The notes beneath the pieces are model-generated. The model ran no database searches, was not told the DNA's origin, and saw only the letters and a list, made by a program, of their open reading frames with translations. Positions 42,416 through 55,384 of a stretch of DNA of 64,000 nt are shown here, piece after piece. Each line of letters begins with the position of its first letter. Position 1 is the stretch's first letter. The DNA is from Denitromonas ohlonensis. Its GTDB lineage: Bacteria > Pseudomonadota > Gammaproteobacteria > Burkholderiales > Rhodocyclaceae. The position numbers and the translations under genes were made by a program. Location: the NCBI RefSeq assembly GCF_007625205.1, contig NZ_VMNI01000005.1:62001-126000 (forward strand). The letters are read 5' to 3'.

Positions 42416-45315
42416 TCGCCCAGCTTGATCAGTAGCTGGCGGAAGGCGTCGGGCTTGAGCGGTTTGGCGTAGAGGTAGCCCTGCGCCAGATCGCACTTGA
42501 GGTGCGTCAGGAAGGCCGCCTGGGCTTCGGTCTCGATGCCTTCGGCGACGACGGCCATGCCCATGTGGTGGGCGATGCCGATGATGGCTTCGGTCAGGTG
42601 CGCGTCTTCGGCGTCCTCGGGGAGCCCGCGCACGAAGGCGCGGTCAATCTTGAGTTTGTCGAGCTTGAAGCGTTTGAGATAGGCCAGCGATGAATAGCCG
42701 GTGCCGAAGTCGTCGATGGCAAGTTTGACGCCCAGGGTATGGATGGCCGCCAGCGTGCTGGTCGCCTCGTCCTGGTTCGCCATCAGCGCACTTTCGGTGA
42801 CTTCCAGCTCGAGCAGGTGGGCGGGCAGGCCGCTGTTGCCAAGCGCGTCGACGACAGTGGTTTCGAGGATGTCGCGGCGCACCTGAAGCGCCGAGATATT
42901 CACTGCGATCGACATGTCCTGCAGGCCTTCATTGCGCCATGTTTGGGCGAGGCTGCAGGCGTGTTGCAACACCCAGGCGCCGATGGGCAGGATCAGGCCG
43001 GTTTCTTCGGCAATGGGAATGAACTGGTCGGGCGGGATCATGCCGCGATCAGGATGCTGCCAGCGCAGCAAGGCTTCGGCGCCCACCAGGCGACCGCTTG
43101 CCAGATCGAACTGGGGCTGGAAATGCAGCGAAAACTCGTCGCGCAGCAGGGCACGTCGCAACTCGGTTTCGAGCGTCAGGCGTGTCTGGGCGCGTTCGTT
43201 CAGTTCCGGGGTGAAAAACTGATAGCTGTTTCGGCCGTTTTCCTTGGCCGAATACATCGCCGCGTCGGCGTTCTTCAGCAGCAGGTCGCGGTTGTCGCCG
43301 TCCTCTGGCGAGACCGTGATGCCGATGCTGGGCGTGATCGACAGTTCGTGGCCGCTCACCTCGTAGGGCGTGGCGAGCGCCTTGAGGATCTTGCTGGCCA
43401 CCGCGGCGGCGCGTCCGGCGGTGTCGAGTTCGGTGAGCAAGACGACGAACTCGTCTCCGCCCAGACGGCTGACCGTGTCGGCGCTGCGAACGACGGCGCT
43501 GAGGCGGGCGGCGACCTGCCGCAACAGACCGTCGCCGACCGCGTGGCCCAGCGAGTCGTTGATGTTCTTGAAGCGGTCGAGGTCGATGAACAGCACACCG
43601 AGGTGCTTTTGATTGCGTCGGGCGCTTTCGAGCGCGCTGCCCATGCGGTCAAGCAGCAGCGTGCGGTTGGGCAGCCCGGTCAGGGCGTCATATTCGGCCA
43701 TGTGGCGCAGACGCTGCTCGGTGAGCTTGCGCTCGGAGATGTCGGAAATCGATACCACGAAATGCGTCGATCGTCCGCCATCGCCGGTGACCGCGCCGAG
43801 CGAGATCCAGCCCGGGTAATGACTGCCGTCAGCCCGTAGCAACTGCGCTTCGCCCGCCCAGTGGCGGGTCGATCGCAGGCGGGCGACCGTGCTGCGCCAG
43901 CTCTCGCCGTCGGCCGCTTCGCCGATCAGCTGTTCGGCGCAGTGGCGGCCGACAACGTCGGATTGTCGATACCCACTGATTCGTTCCAGCGCGGGGTTGA
44001 CCGACACAATCCGGAAGCGGTGATCGAGAATCGCGATCGCTTCGTTGCTGGCGTCGAACACTTGCGCCGAGAGCTGCAATTCGCGCGCGCTCTCCTTGAG
44101 GGCGCGTTTGCGTTCGTCGATGTCCCGTTGGTAGTACTGGAAGCGGCGGTCGATCCAGCGGTAGAAAATGATTGATGCGAGCAGTGCCAGCGCGGTGCCC
44201 ATCAGCAGGGTGAATACCGTCACCGTGAAGTCTTCGTCCTTGTTGGCCTCCATGCGCGCGCGCTCGCGGGCAATCATCGGGTTGGCGTCGTCGAGCCGGG
44301 CGATGGCCGCCAGGGTCCAGCCCCACGGGTCCTGGCCGGCGACATAGGCCAGGTGCTGCTCCTGGGCCTTTGACGAGCCCACCGCCGCGCCCGGTGCGAG
44401 CGCAAGCCGCAGGGTGCGGCCGCCCAGGCGCCCGGCGCGGGCGATTTTATGGACCCACTCGGGTGCCGAACCGTCGGCTGAGGGCGGCTTGGCGCTGGCG
44501 CTGCTGGCGAGAAGCTGACTGTGTTGATTCACCACCACGATGAGCCGGCCGTCGAGCGGGCTGTAGCGCGAGAGGGCGTCAAGTGCCTCAGCGCGTGCCG
44601 ATATCTGTGCGTGCTGACTGAGCGTGGCCATACCCACAATCCAGTCAAAAGACGCAAAGCGGGTGGCGTGAGCGAAGTAGTCCTTCATGGCCTTGGCATC
44701 GCTTGTCGGGCGCCAGCGAAGCCGTGTCTGTCCATCGCCCAGGGTGGCTGCGTCGCTCAGGCGCGCCATCAAGTCTTGACCGATATCGTCGATGCGACCG
44801 GTCAGGGATTGCCCCTCTAGGCCGGGGTCGGAGGCAAACAGGCGGATTCTGCCGTCCGCTTCGATGATGAAGGGTGCAAACCCCTGGGTGGGGCGACCCA
44901 TGGGGCGCAAGAGTTCGGTCAGGATGAGCCGTAGCTGCGCATCGCTGACCGTGCCCTTCAGACCCTGATAGGTGCGCTCGATGGCCTCGATTGCGACCGT
45001 TGTTTCCTGCTGGAGTTGGGTGGCCAGGTCCTGTTCAAAGCCTTCGCGGCGCTCGGCCAGACTGGTTGCCAGGTGGCGGATTTCTTCCTGAAGCGATTGC
45101 TCTAAGCGGGCGAAGGCTTGCGTCTTGATGTCGTTGATGCGGACCTGAAAGTTCTGTTCGTGGCGGTAAATGTAGTAGCTGCCCATGCTCACCAGCAAGC
45201 CCAGCACCAGCGCCAGCATGCCGCCGAGCATGACGCGCGGCAGCCAGCGCTCAGCGCGGGCTGAAGATTTGCCAGCGGTGCGGGCGCTGGCGGCGTCGGT
45301 GGACGGCTCTGACAT
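42379..45315 (-). CDS. Membrane sensor with PAS, GGDEF and EAL domains
   Basis: A 978-residue protein. A first helix (28-50) and a second (362-385) flank a periplasmic sensor of about 310 residues, probably a double Cache domain. A short coiled coil leads to PAS (about 412-530), GGDEF (about 538-700; GGDEF at 619-623, RxxD at 610-613) and EAL (about 720-970; EAL at 747-749, then DDFGTGYSSLAYL and LKIDRAFV). Both catalytic domains look intact, so it may make or break cyclic di-GMP in response to a periplasmic ligand. ATG 45315 has AAGGAG 11 bp upstream. The ligand is unknown. Confidence 0.93.
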   Translation of the reverse strand: MSEPSTDAASARTAGKSSARAERWLPRVMLGGMLALVLGLLVSMGSYYIYRHEQNFQVRINDIKTQAFARLEQSLQEEIRHLATSLAERREGFEQDLATQLQQETTVAIEAIERTYQGLKGTVSDAQLRLILTELLRPMGRPTQGFAPFIIEADGRIRLFASDPGLEGQSLTGRIDDIGQDLMARLSDAATLGDGQTRLRWRPTSDAKAMKDYFAHATRFASFDWIVGMATLSQHAQISARAEALDALSRYSPLDGRLIVVVNQHSQLLASSASAKPPSADGSAPEWVHKIARAGRLGGRTLRLALAPGAAVGSSKAQEQHLAYVAGQDPWGWTLAAIARLDDANPMIARERARMEANKDEDFTVTVFTLLMGTALALLASIIFYRWIDRRFQYYQRDIDERKRALKESARELQLSAQVFDASNEAIAILDHRFRIVSVNPALERISGYRQSDVVGRHCAEQLIGEAADGESWRSTVARLRSTRHWAGEAQLLRADGSHYPGWISLGAVTGDGGRSTHFVVSISDISERKLTEQRLRHMAEYDALTGLPNRTLLLDRMGSALESARRNQKHLGVLFIDLDRFKNINDSLGHAVGDGLLRQVAARLSAVVRSADTVSRLGGDEFVVLLTELDTAGRAAAVASKILKALATPYEVSGHELSITPSIGITVSPEDGDNRDLLLKNADAAMYSAKENGRNSYQFFTPELNERAQTRLTLETELRRALLRDEFSLHFQPQFDLASGRLVGAEALLRWQHPDRGMIPPDQFIPIAEETGLILPIGAWVLQHACSLAQTWRNEGLQDMSIAVNISALQVRRDILETTVVDALGNSGLPAHLLELEVTESALMANQDEATSTLAAIHTLGVKLAIDDFGTGYSSLAYLKRFKLDKLKIDRAFVRGLPEDAEDAHLTEAIIGIAHHMGMAVVAEGIETEAQAAFLTHLKCDLAQGYLYAKPLKPDAFRQLLIKLGDHPASKPASSTA

Positions 45316-45462
45316 CGGCCGGTGTGTCTCCTTGTTGGCACCGGGGCATGGCCGGCGCATCGGAATCGATCAATCGTTTGAATTAACGGCGGTGAGCGCC
45401 AAGGCTTGAGTCGAGCGGGGAATGATTTGGCCGTAAGGTTTTTGGCCATCCGCAAAAACCCC

Positions 45463-45468
45463 TATAAT
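45463..45468 (+). promoter_or_regulatory. Probable -10 of ppa
   Basis: A consensus TATAAT lies 30 bp before the ppa start. No good -35 hexamer is seen at the right distance. Confidence 0.45.
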
Positions 45469-45497
45469 TGACCGAATTTTTTCAAGGGGAGGGTTGT

Positions 45498-46022
45498 ATG
45501 GGATTCGATCAAGTCACCGCCGGCAAGGATGTACCGAACGACGTCAATGTCATCATCGAGATCTCGGCGCAGGGCGAGCCGATCAAGTTTGAAGTCGACA
45601 AGGATAGCGGCTGCGTTTTCGTCGACCGCTTCATGGGTACGAGCATGCGCTACCCCTGCAACTACGGCTATGTGCCGCACACCGTCGCTGGCGATGGCGA
45701 TCCGGTGGATGTGCTGGTCGTCACGCCCTTCCCGCTGCAGCCGGGCGTGGTCATCCGCTGCCGCCCGGTCGGCGTGCTGAAGATGGAAGACGAGTCGGGT
45801 GAAGACGCCAAAGTGGTCGCCGTGCCGGTGTCCAAGCTCACGCCGCTGTACAACAAGGTCGAAACCACCGACGACCTGCCCGAACTGCTGATGAAGCAGG
45901 TCGTTCATTTCTTTGAGCACTACAAGGATCTGGAGCCGGGCAAGTGGGTCAAGGTCACCGGCTGGGGCACCGTCGAAGACGCCCGCCAGGAAATCCTGAC
46001 CGGCATCGCCAACGCGGGCTGA
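45498..46022 (+). CDS. ppa: Inorganic pyrophosphatase
   Basis: A 174-residue family I soluble pyrophosphatase, full length. The signature DGDPVDVLV provides catalytic aspartates, and [22 protein letters not shown] and the later KVVAVP (Lys in the active site) are all present. It drives biosynthesis by removing pyrophosphate. ATG 45498 has GGGGAGGG about 6 bp upstream. It is monocistronic with its own terminator. Confidence 0.97.
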   Translation: MGFDQVTAGKDVPNDVNVIIEISAQGEPIKFEVDKDSGCVFVDRFMGTSMRYPCNYGYVPHTVAGDGDPVDVLVVTPFPLQPGVVIRCRPVGVLKMEDESGEDAKVVAVPVSKLTPLYNKVETTDDLPELLMKQVVHFFEHYKDLEPGKWVKVTGWGTVEDARQEILTGIANAG

Positions 46023-46041
46023 TCCGCGCGCGGTTGTCTGG

Positions 46042-46068
46042 AAAAGCCCGCTTTGCGCGGGCTTTTTT
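46042..46068 (+). terminator. Bidirectional terminator of ppa
   Basis: AAAAGCCCGC/GCGGGCTTTT with a 5-base loop and a T run. It ends on the first base of the stop codon of the convergent acyltransferase gene, so it may serve both strands. Confidence 0.9.
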
Positions 46069-47204
46069 CATGGTGCGGGCGGTTTGGGGCGGAAGGGGCT
46101 GCGTTCGTCCAGCTCGTCCAGATAGCCCGCGATGCCGTCGCGCTCGCGGCGCAGGTAGTCGGCAATCGCATTGGCAAAGCGCGCATCGCGAATCCAGTGG
46201 GCCGAGGTGATCGGCGTCGAGGCCAGGCCGCGGGAGAGCTTGTGTTCGCCCTGTGCGCCGCCTTCGAAGCGCGATAGTCCGTGCGTGATGGCGTAGTCGA
46301 TGCCCTGGTAGTAGCAGGCTTCGAAGTGCAGGCAGGAGATGTCCTCCACTGCGCCCCAGTAGCGGCCATAGAGCGCCTGCGCGTCGGCCAGAAACCAGGC
46401 GCAGGCCACCGCCTGGCCATCGCGATAGGCGATCAGCAGACGCACCGAGGCCGGCGCTGCGGCATTCAGGCGCGCAAAGAAGTCGCGCGTGAGGTAGGGC
46501 GTCGAGCGGCGCAGGGCGTAGGTGAGGCAGTAGCAGTGGTGAAAGAAGTCGAGATCGGCCTCGCTGATCTCATCCCCGGTCTTCCAGACGAAGTGCACGC
46601 CGGCCTTGGCCACCCGCTGACGCTCCTGGCGAATCTTCTTGCGCTTGTCGCGGGTGAGGTGGCTCAGAAAGTCGGCGAAATCGGTGTAGTTGCGATTGCG
46701 CCAGTGAAACTGCACGCCATGGCGAATCTGCATCCCGGCGGCGGCGAGCAGTTCGGTGTCTTCTTCGCTGGGGAAGAGTACATGCAAGGAGCTGCCGTCG
46801 CCGGCGGCGATCCACGCCAGCGTTTTGTGCAGCAACTGGTTGCGTGCGGCGATGTCGATGCCCAGCAGGCGGCGGCCCGGCAACGGCGAGAAGGGAATGG
46901 CGCACAGCCATTTGGGGTAGTAGTCGAGGCCGTGCTGCTCGTAGGCCTGCGCCCAGGCCCAGTCAAAAACATATTCGCCCCAAGAATGTGTTTTTCGGTA
47001 CAGCGGCATGGCGGCGACCAGCGTGTTGTCGCGCCATAGCGTGGCGTGGTGCGGCGTCCAGCCGGTATCGGCGCTGGCGCACTGGCTGACTTCGAGGGCA
47101 TGCAAAAAGGCGTGCTGCAGCCCGGCGTGGTCGCCCGCCAGCGCGTTCCAGGCCGATGCTGGAATGTCTTCGATACGGCTGAAAAATCGGAGTGTGTCGC
47201 TCAT
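46068..47204 (-). CDS. GNAT/FemAB-like N-acyltransferase (peptidogalycan biosynthesis-like family)
   Basis: A 378-residue soluble protein of the COG3146 type, two tandem GNAT folds. AGDHAGLQHAFLHALE near the start, the EYVFDWAWAQAYEQHGLDYYPKW block, RDKRKKIRQERQRV and CYYQGIDYAITHGLSRFEGGAQGEHKLSRG are the conserved segments. Function is unproven; relatives were named for resemblance to FemAB peptidoglycan transferases. ATG 47204 (MSDTLRFFSRIEDIP) is preferred over an upstream GC-rich in-frame extension; no strong ribosome site is seen. Confidence 0.88.
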   Translation of the reverse strand: MSDTLRFFSRIEDIPASAWNALAGDHAGLQHAFLHALEVSQCASADTGWTPHHATLWRDNTLVAAMPLYRKTHSWGEYVFDWAWAQAYEQHGLDYYPKWLCAIPFSPLPGRRLLGIDIAARNQLLHKTLAWIAAGDGSSLHVLFPSEEDTELLAAAGMQIRHGVQFHWRNRNYTDFADFLSHLTRDKRKKIRQERQRVAKAGVHFVWKTGDEISEADLDFFHHCYCLTYALRRSTPYLTRDFFARLNAAAPASVRLLIAYRDGQAVACAWFLADAQALYGRYWGAVEDISCLHFEACYYQGIDYAITHGLSRFEGGAQGEHKLSRGLASTPITSAHWIRDARFANAIADYLRRERDGIAGYLDELDERSPFRPKPPAP

Positions 47205-47418
47205 CGGTTGGCATTCTTCGCGGAGCCGGCCGCGCGCCGACAATGCGGCACGGGGCGACTGCTGCATGATGGGGCAGAGTGTTCCCGCCTGACGGGGGCT
47301 CCGGCCCTGTGGGGTTTATCCACGGTTTATCCACAGGCTTGTGCACCGGAATTGTGGATAGCTTGAAGTGCGCCGCACTCCGCACAAATCCGGGGGCAGA
47401 CGGTATAGTTACACGCCT

Positions 47419-49405
<1,987 letters not shown>

Positions 49406-49429
49406 TCGATCGCCGACGCCGAGTCATGC

Positions 49430-49453
49430 AGCGGCCGCCCACGGGTGGCCGCT
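49430..49453. terminator. Hairpin between glnB and the Smr gene
   Basis: AGCGGCC/GGCCGCT with an inner CCC-ACGG-GT region; it lies between convergent stops. No T run is present on either side, so it is only a probable terminator. Confidence 0.45.
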
Positions 49454-49460
49454 GTGCCGT

Positions 49461-50450
49461 TTACGGGGCGCGAATCTTGTCGGGGGCGCGCAGCAAGACG
49501 CGCAGGGCGCCGCTGCCGCCCTCGTTGGCGCGGGCCTGGCAGAAGGCAAGAATTTCCTCGCGCTGCGATAGCCAGCCTTTGGAGAGCTGCTTGAGAATGC
49601 CGACCTTGCCCGGCGAGCGCAGGCCCTTGCCATGCACGACCCGCACGCAGCGGATGCCACGGCGCAGCGCGCTGGCGAGGAACTCTGCCAGCGCGGTGCG
49701 GGCCTCGTCGCGGGTCAGGCCGTGCAGGTCGATTTCGCCCTGCACCACCCAGCGGCCGCGGCGCAGGTCGGTGAGCACGCGGCGCGGCAGCCCGGCGCGT
49801 AAAAATACGGCCTCGTCGCCCATGTCGAGCCGGTCTTCGAAGCTGAGCGGCGCTTCCATGCTCTCGCGCAGCGCGGCTTGCTCGTCGGCCTCACTCAGGC
49901 GGGGGGCAGCGACCGGTGGCGGGGTGGCAATATCGGCGCGGTTGGCGGGTTTGAGCGGCTGCGTGCCGCTGGCCAGCCAGGACATGATGTCGGTGGGTTG
50001 AGGCGTGCTGGGCTGAAGAATCCTGGCGGTTTCGGCGCGCGGCAGCGGGTCGAGCCAACCGCGATCGTCCTGCGGCAGCGGGACCACGTCCTGCATGTGG
50101 TGCTGAAACCAGGCGCCTTCGTCGTGTTCCGGCGGTGGCGCATGACGGCGCGGCAGGTCGTCGTCGGTGTCGACCGGCCGGGCTTTGGGGACGGGCCGCG
50201 GGCGTGGGGGGGTTATCTCGGCGCGGTTTGTGTCGGCGATGGGCTGGATGTCGCCCACGCTGGCGCGAAACAGATCGGGCGGCGGCAGGGTTTCGTCGAC
50301 GGGCGGGGCGTTGGTGGCCGCCGGCGGGGCGACATGTTCCGAGGCCTTGTTTTTGTTCGGCTTGATCCGCTTGAGCGAGGCGAAGCGGGTGTCGGGCAAG
50401 CGCGCCGGCGACGCCGCTTGCGCGGCGGCGGGGCGACGCTTGCGTGCCAT
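49461..50450 (-). CDS. Smr domain protein with long proline-rich N-terminus
   Basis: A 329-residue protein. Only the last 100 residues are a recognised fold: the Smr (MutS2-related) domain with DLHGLTRDEAR and VRVVHGKGLRS, a nuclease-like domain acting on nucleic acids in studied members. The usual small Smr proteins are about 180-200 residues; here about 210 residues of Pro/Ala-rich, low-complexity sequence precede it (for example PPPRPVPKARP), likely disordered. The start abuts the trxB stop (4 bp), so they form an operon. A later start would shorten the tail, but none with a ribosome site is obvious. Confidence 0.85.
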   Translation of the reverse strand: MARKRRPAAAQAASPARLPDTRFASLKRIKPNKNKASEHVAPPAATNAPPVDETLPPPDLFRASVGDIQPIADTNRAEITPPRPRPVPKARPVDTDDDLPRRHAPPPEHDEGAWFQHHMQDVVPLPQDDRGWLDPLPRAETARILQPSTPQPTDIMSWLASGTQPLKPANRADIATPPPVAAPRLSEADEQAALRESMEAPLSFEDRLDMGDEAVFLRAGLPRRVLTDLRRGRWVVQGEIDLHGLTRDEARTALAEFLASALRRGIRCVRVVHGKGLRSPGKVGILKQLSKGWLSQREEILAFCQARANEGGSGALRVLLRAPDKIRAP

Positions 50451-50454
50451 GGCC

Positions 50455-51456
<1,002 letters not shown>

Positions 51457-51640
51457 TTATAACTGGAGCTGGCCTTGAGGCATTTCAAGCCGCCGATTTG
51501 TTGAGATATCTGGTTTTGCAGTGCCGGGGGGCGTTACGTTTCTATGAGAACGTGATAGTGTCGCAGTTGCCCGTTCGCAGTGAATCGCCCGTGGTCTCAG
51601 GGGCTTAGCGCCGGAGCAGCCTTACCGACAGGAGAGTTGT

Positions 51641-52312
51641 ATGGTCCAGACGGCCGCGGTTTCCAACATCGCATTGCGTACTTTTCCGTTGTTTCAGGGG
51701 CTCAGTGATGAGCGCCTGGTGAGCGTGGCCCGTTGCGCCATGATGCGTCGTATACCGCGAGGCCAAGCTGTTGTGCGTGCGGGCGATCCGCCTGATTACG
51801 TCTATTTCGTGCTCACGGGCAGCCTCAAGGTGCTGGTGAGCGATGAAGACGGGCGCGAGGTGATTCTCACCATTCTCGGGCAGGGCGAGCTGTTCGGCGA
51901 GATGGGCATCTTTGAAGAGCAGCCGCGCTCGGCCTCGGTGGTGGCGGTGATGCCCTCCGATCTGGTGATGATCTCCAAGCACGACTTCAAGCAGCTGATG
52001 CGCGACGACTTCGACATCGCCTGGCGCATCATGAGCAACCTGGCTGACCGCCTGCGCAATGCCGATCGCAAGATCGAGAGCCTGGCGCTGATGGATGTGT
52101 ATGGCCGCGTCGCCCATCTGTTGCTCGAAATGGGCGAAGAACAGGACGGCGAGATGGTGGTGGTGCGCAAGATCTCGAAGCAGGATATCGCCAAGATGAT
52201 CGGCGCGTCGCGCGAGATGGTCAGCCGTGTCATGAAGGATCTCGGGCTGCAAGGCCTGATCGAGGAAACCCCGAACGGGATCATTCTGCGCGACCGCATC
52301 CAGGAACTCTGA
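51641..52312 (+). CDS. Crp/Fnr-family transcription regulator (Crp-like)
   Basis: A 223-residue regulator with a cyclic-nucleotide-binding domain (about 15-130; GELFGEMGIFEEQPRSASVVA is the phosphate-binding cassette, with Glu, Arg and Ser in the places used for cAMP by CRP). The helix-turn-helix has ISKQDIAKMIGASREMVSRVMKDL, a CRP-like recognition helix (R-E-x-x-S-R) that would read TGTGA half-sites. No cysteine cluster. ATG 51641 has AGGAGA 6 bp upstream. Its ligand, cAMP or not, is unknown; it is distinct from the two FNR-type regulators at 33-36 kb. Confidence 0.9.
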   Translation: MVQTAAVSNIALRTFPLFQGLSDERLVSVARCAMMRRIPRGQAVVRAGDPPDYVYFVLTGSLKVLVSDEDGREVILTILGQGELFGEMGIFEEQPRSASVVAVMPSDLVMISKHDFKQLMRDDFDIAWRIMSNLADRLRNADRKIESLALMDVYGRVAHLLLEMGEEQDGEMVVVRKISKQDIAKMIGASREMVSRVMKDLGLQGLIEETPNGIILRDRIQEL

Positions 52313-52359
52313 TCGCCGGTCGCCGTATCGGGCTTACGCCCCGTTACGCTTCGTTTCGT

Positions 52360-52387
52360 GGCCCGCCGCATAAGGCGGGCCGTTTTC
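52360..52387 (+). terminator. Terminator of the Crp-like gene
   Basis: GGCCCGCC/GGCGGGCC with a 6-base loop and GTTTTCG. Confidence 0.8.
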
Positions 52388-52388
52388 G

Positions 52389-52394
52389 TATAAT
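52389..52394 (+). promoter_or_regulatory. Probable -10 of ftsK
   Basis: A consensus TATAAT begins 2 bp after the upstream terminator and 56 bp before ftsK. No clear -35 is seen, as its position falls within the hairpin. Confidence 0.45.
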
Positions 52395-52444
52395 GCGGCA
52401 GTGTCTTCTGGCCGCTGTGTCGCACAGCGTGTGTGTGCTCCCCC

Positions 52445-54736
52445 ATGGCGTCTCCGTCTCAAACCCGTTCCCGCAATCAGCCGCTGCCTGAGCGTATTGC
52501 CCATCTGCTCCAGGAAACCCGCTGGATTGTGCTGGGCGTTGTGTCCATTTATGTGGCGATGATCCTGCTCGGCTATAACAAGGCCGATCCGGGCTGGTCG
52601 CATGCCACCGAAGTGGCGCGGGTCACCAACCCTGGCGGGCGTTTTGGCGCCTGGCTGGCCGACGTGCTGCTCTACCTGTTTGGCGGCTCGGCCTGGTGGC
52701 TGGTGATCTTTCTCGGCTATGGCATTGCCTGGGGCTTCCGCCGTTTCCGGCACGAGTTCAACACCGACAAGCGCTCATTTTTCATCGTGATGGCGGGCTT
52801 TCTCGTTGTGCTGCTCGCCAGCGCCGCGCTCGAAGCGCTGCGCTTTCATTCCACGGGCGCCGGCTTGCCGCTGGCACCGGGCGGCCTCTTGGGCTCTGAG
52901 CTTGGCGCTGCTGCATTGCGCTACCTTGGCTTTACTGGCGGCACGCTGGTGTTGCTGGCGCTGATCGCCGGTGGCTTGAGTCTATTTACCGGTATTTCGT
53001 GGTTGTCGGCGACCGAGCGTCTCGGGCTGTGGCTTGAACAAACCTGGCTGACCTTGCAGCGCGGTGGCCAGGCCTGGCGTGATCGTCGCGCTGGCCGCGA
53101 GCTGGCGCAAAAGCGCGAGGCGGTGGTCAAGACGCGCCGCGAAAAGGCCGAGCGTACGCCCGCCTCGCCGGTGCGTATCGAGCCGGCGGTGGCGGTGGTT
53201 GTGCCGTCCGAGCGGGTGCAAAAAGAGCGCCAGCAGAATCTGTTTGGCGCGGCCGGCGACGGCGCTTTGCCACCGGTGTCCTTGCTGGACGAAGCTTCGC
53301 AGGACGTGACGCCGCCCAGCGCCGAAACGCTGGAGTTTACCTCCCGCTTCATTGAGCAGAAGCTGGCGGACTTTGGCGTTGAGGTGAAGGTGATTGCGGC
53401 CTATCCCGGCCCGGTGATCACCCGCTACGAGTTCGAGCCGGCGGTCGGCGTGAAGGGCGCGCAGGTGGTCAATCTGGCCAAGGATCTGGCGCGCGCGCTG
53501 TCGCTGATCTCGATCCGCGTGGTCGAGACCGTGCCGGGCAAATCGTGCATGGCGCTCGAGCTGCCCAACCCCAAACGCCAGACCGTGCGCCTGTCGGAGA
53601 TTCTGGGCTCCAAGGCTTACCACGACATGCACTCGCCGCTGACCATCGGCCTGGGCAAGGACATCTCCGGTAATCCGGTGGTGGCCGATCTGGGCAAGAT
53701 GCCGCACTTGCTGGTGGCCGGTACGACTGGTTCGGGCAAGTCGGTGGGTATCAACGCCATGATCCTGTCGTTGCTCTACAAGAGTGAGCCGGACAAGGTG
53801 CGGCTGATCATGGTCGACCCGAAAATGCTCGAATTGTCGGTGTACGAGGGCATCCCGCACCTGCTCGCGCCGGTGGTCACCGACATGAAGCATGCCTCGA
53901 ACGCGCTCAACTGGTGCGTGGCCGAGATGGAAAAACGCTACAAGCTGATGGCCGCCGTGGGTGTGCGCAATCTGGCCGGCTTCAACAAACAGGTCGCCGA
54001 GGCCCGCAAGGCCGAAAAGCCGCTGACCAATCCTTTTGCCATCAACCCCGACAACCCCGAGCCGCTCGACACCTTGCCGCACATCGTGGTGGTGGTCGAC
54101 GAGCTGGCCGACATGATGATGGTGGTCGGCAAGAAGGTCGAAGAGCTGATCGCCCGTCTGGCGCAAAAGGCGCGGGCGGCCGGCATCCATTTGATTCTCG
54201 CCACCCAGCGCCCGTCGGTGGATGTGATCACCGGCCTGATCAAGGCCAACATCCCGACGCGCATGGCCTTCCAGGTGTCGTCCAAGATCGACTCGCGCAC
54301 CATCCTCGACCAAATGGGTGCCGAAAGCCTGTTGGGTATGGGCGACATGCTCTACCTGCCGCCGGGCTCCGGCCTGCCGATGCGGGTGCATGGCGCCTTC
54401 GTGGCCGACGATGAAGTGCACACCGTGGTCGAATTCCTCAAGAAGCAGGGCGAGCCCGATTACATCGACGGCATTCTCGATGCGCAGGAAGAATCTGGCG
54501 ACGGCATGAGCAGCGTCGACGGCGAGGATGTCGAAGCGGATCCTTTGTACGATCAAGCGGTCGAAGTGGTGGTGAAAACACGTCGCCCGTCGATTTCGCT
54601 GGTACAGCGTCATCTGCGTATCGGTTACAACCGGGCGGCCCGACTGATTGAACAAATGGAACGCGCCGGGCTGGTCTCCTCGATGGGGAGCAATGGCAAC
54701 CGTGAAGTGCTCGCCCCGGCGCGCGAGGAGAATTGA
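52445..54736 (+). CDS. ftsK: DNA translocase FtsK
   Basis: A 763-residue protein, within the short class of FtsK that lacks a long Pro/Gln linker. Four N-terminal helices (about 25-190) tether it to the septum, a charged linker runs to about 300, and the motor follows with Walker A GTTGSGKS near residue 430, Walker [13 protein letters not shown] and the [12 protein letters not shown] motif. The C-terminal gamma domain ([30 protein letters not shown]) reads the polar KOPS signals that guide the terminus region to dif. ATG 52445 follows by only 50 bp a consensus -10. lolA starts directly at its stop. Confidence 0.97.
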   Translation: MASPSQTRSRNQPLPERIAHLLQETRWIVLGVVSIYVAMILLGYNKADPGWSHATEVARVTNPGGRFGAWLADVLLYLFGGSAWWLVIFLGYGIAWGFRRFRHEFNTDKRSFFIVMAGFLVVLLASAALEALRFHSTGAGLPLAPGGLLGSELGAAALRYLGFTGGTLVLLALIAGGLSLFTGISWLSATERLGLWLEQTWLTLQRGGQAWRDRRAGRELAQKREAVVKTRREKAERTPASPVRIEPAVAVVVPSERVQKERQQNLFGAAGDGALPPVSLLDEASQDVTPPSAETLEFTSRFIEQKLADFGVEVKVIAAYPGPVITRYEFEPAVGVKGAQVVNLAKDLARALSLISIRVVETVPGKSCMALELPNPKRQTVRLSEILGSKAYHDMHSPLTIGLGKDISGNPVVADLGKMPHLLVAGTTGSGKSVGINAMILSLLYKSEPDKVRLIMVDPKMLELSVYEGIPHLLAPVVTDMKHASNALNWCVAEMEKRYKLMAAVGVRNLAGFNKQVAEARKAEKPLTNPFAINPDNPEPLDTLPHIVVVVDELADMMMVVGKKVEELIARLAQKARAAGIHLILATQRPSVDVITGLIKANIPTRMAFQVSSKIDSRTILDQMGAESLLGMGDMLYLPPGSGLPMRVHGAFVADDEVHTVVEFLKKQGEPDYIDGILDAQEESGDGMSSVDGEDVEADPLYDQAVEVVVKTRRPSISLVQRHLRIGYNRAARLIEQMERAGLVSSMGSNGNREVLAPAREEN

Positions 54737-55372
54737 TTGAAGCACGTGTGTAGAAGCGCGAGCCGCTGGCTCGTGGCCGCGATGGCCGTCGGGCTGTCGA
54801 GTGCGGCGCTGGCCGAATCGGGCGTGGTGTTGCTGAAGCGTTTCGTGCAGCAGACCGAGCGCGCCGAGGGGCAGTTTGTGCAGTCGGTGTATCGGCAGAA
54901 CGGCGGCCGCGGTGAGCAGTCTGACGGCAGCTTTGCCTTCGAGCGCCCCGGCAAGTTCCGTTGGGAATACACCAAGCCCTATCCGCAGTTGCTGGTCGGT
55001 GATGGCAAGAAGATGTGGGCCTACGACCCCGAGCTTCAGCAGGTGACCATTCAGACGCTGGGCGACGCGCTGGGCGCCACGCCCGCCGCGATCCTGGCTG
55101 GCAAGGATGAGCTCGACAAGAACTTCACTCTCGAAGACGGCGGCCGGATGAACGAGCTCGACTGGGCCGTGGCCACGCCGCGCGCCGCCGACAGCAGCTT
55201 TGCGCGCATGAAAATGGGTTTTGCCAACGGCCAGCTGGTGGCGATGGAAATCCAGGACAACTTTGGCCAGACCACGCTGCTGCGCTTTACCGAGTTCAAG
55301 ACCAACCCGGCGCTCAACGCCAGCCTGTTCAGCTTCACCCCGCCCAAGGGCGTGGATGTGGTTGGCGAGTAA
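54737..55372 (+). CDS. lolA: Outer-membrane lipoprotein carrier protein LolA
   Basis: A 211-residue periplasmic chaperone that takes lipoproteins from LolCDE to the outer membrane. It starts at a TTG immediately after the ftsK stop, supported by GAGGAG 7 bp upstream inside ftsK. A signal peptide ends at ALA-ES (residue 26). GQFVQSVY, GSFAFERPGKFRWEYTKPYPQLLVGDGKKMWAYDPEL and the C-terminal FTPPKGVDVV are the family blocks. The ftsK-lolA-rarA order is common in proteobacteria. Confidence 0.95.
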   Translation: MKHVCRSASRWLVAAMAVGLSSAALAESGVVLLKRFVQQTERAEGQFVQSVYRQNGGRGEQSDGSFAFERPGKFRWEYTKPYPQLLVGDGKKMWAYDPELQQVTIQTLGDALGATPAAILAGKDELDKNFTLEDGGRMNELDWAVATPRAADSSFARMKMGFANGQLVAMEIQDNFGQTTLLRFTEFKTNPALNASLFSFTPPKGVDVVGE

Positions 55373-55384
55373 GCGGCGCGCGCG

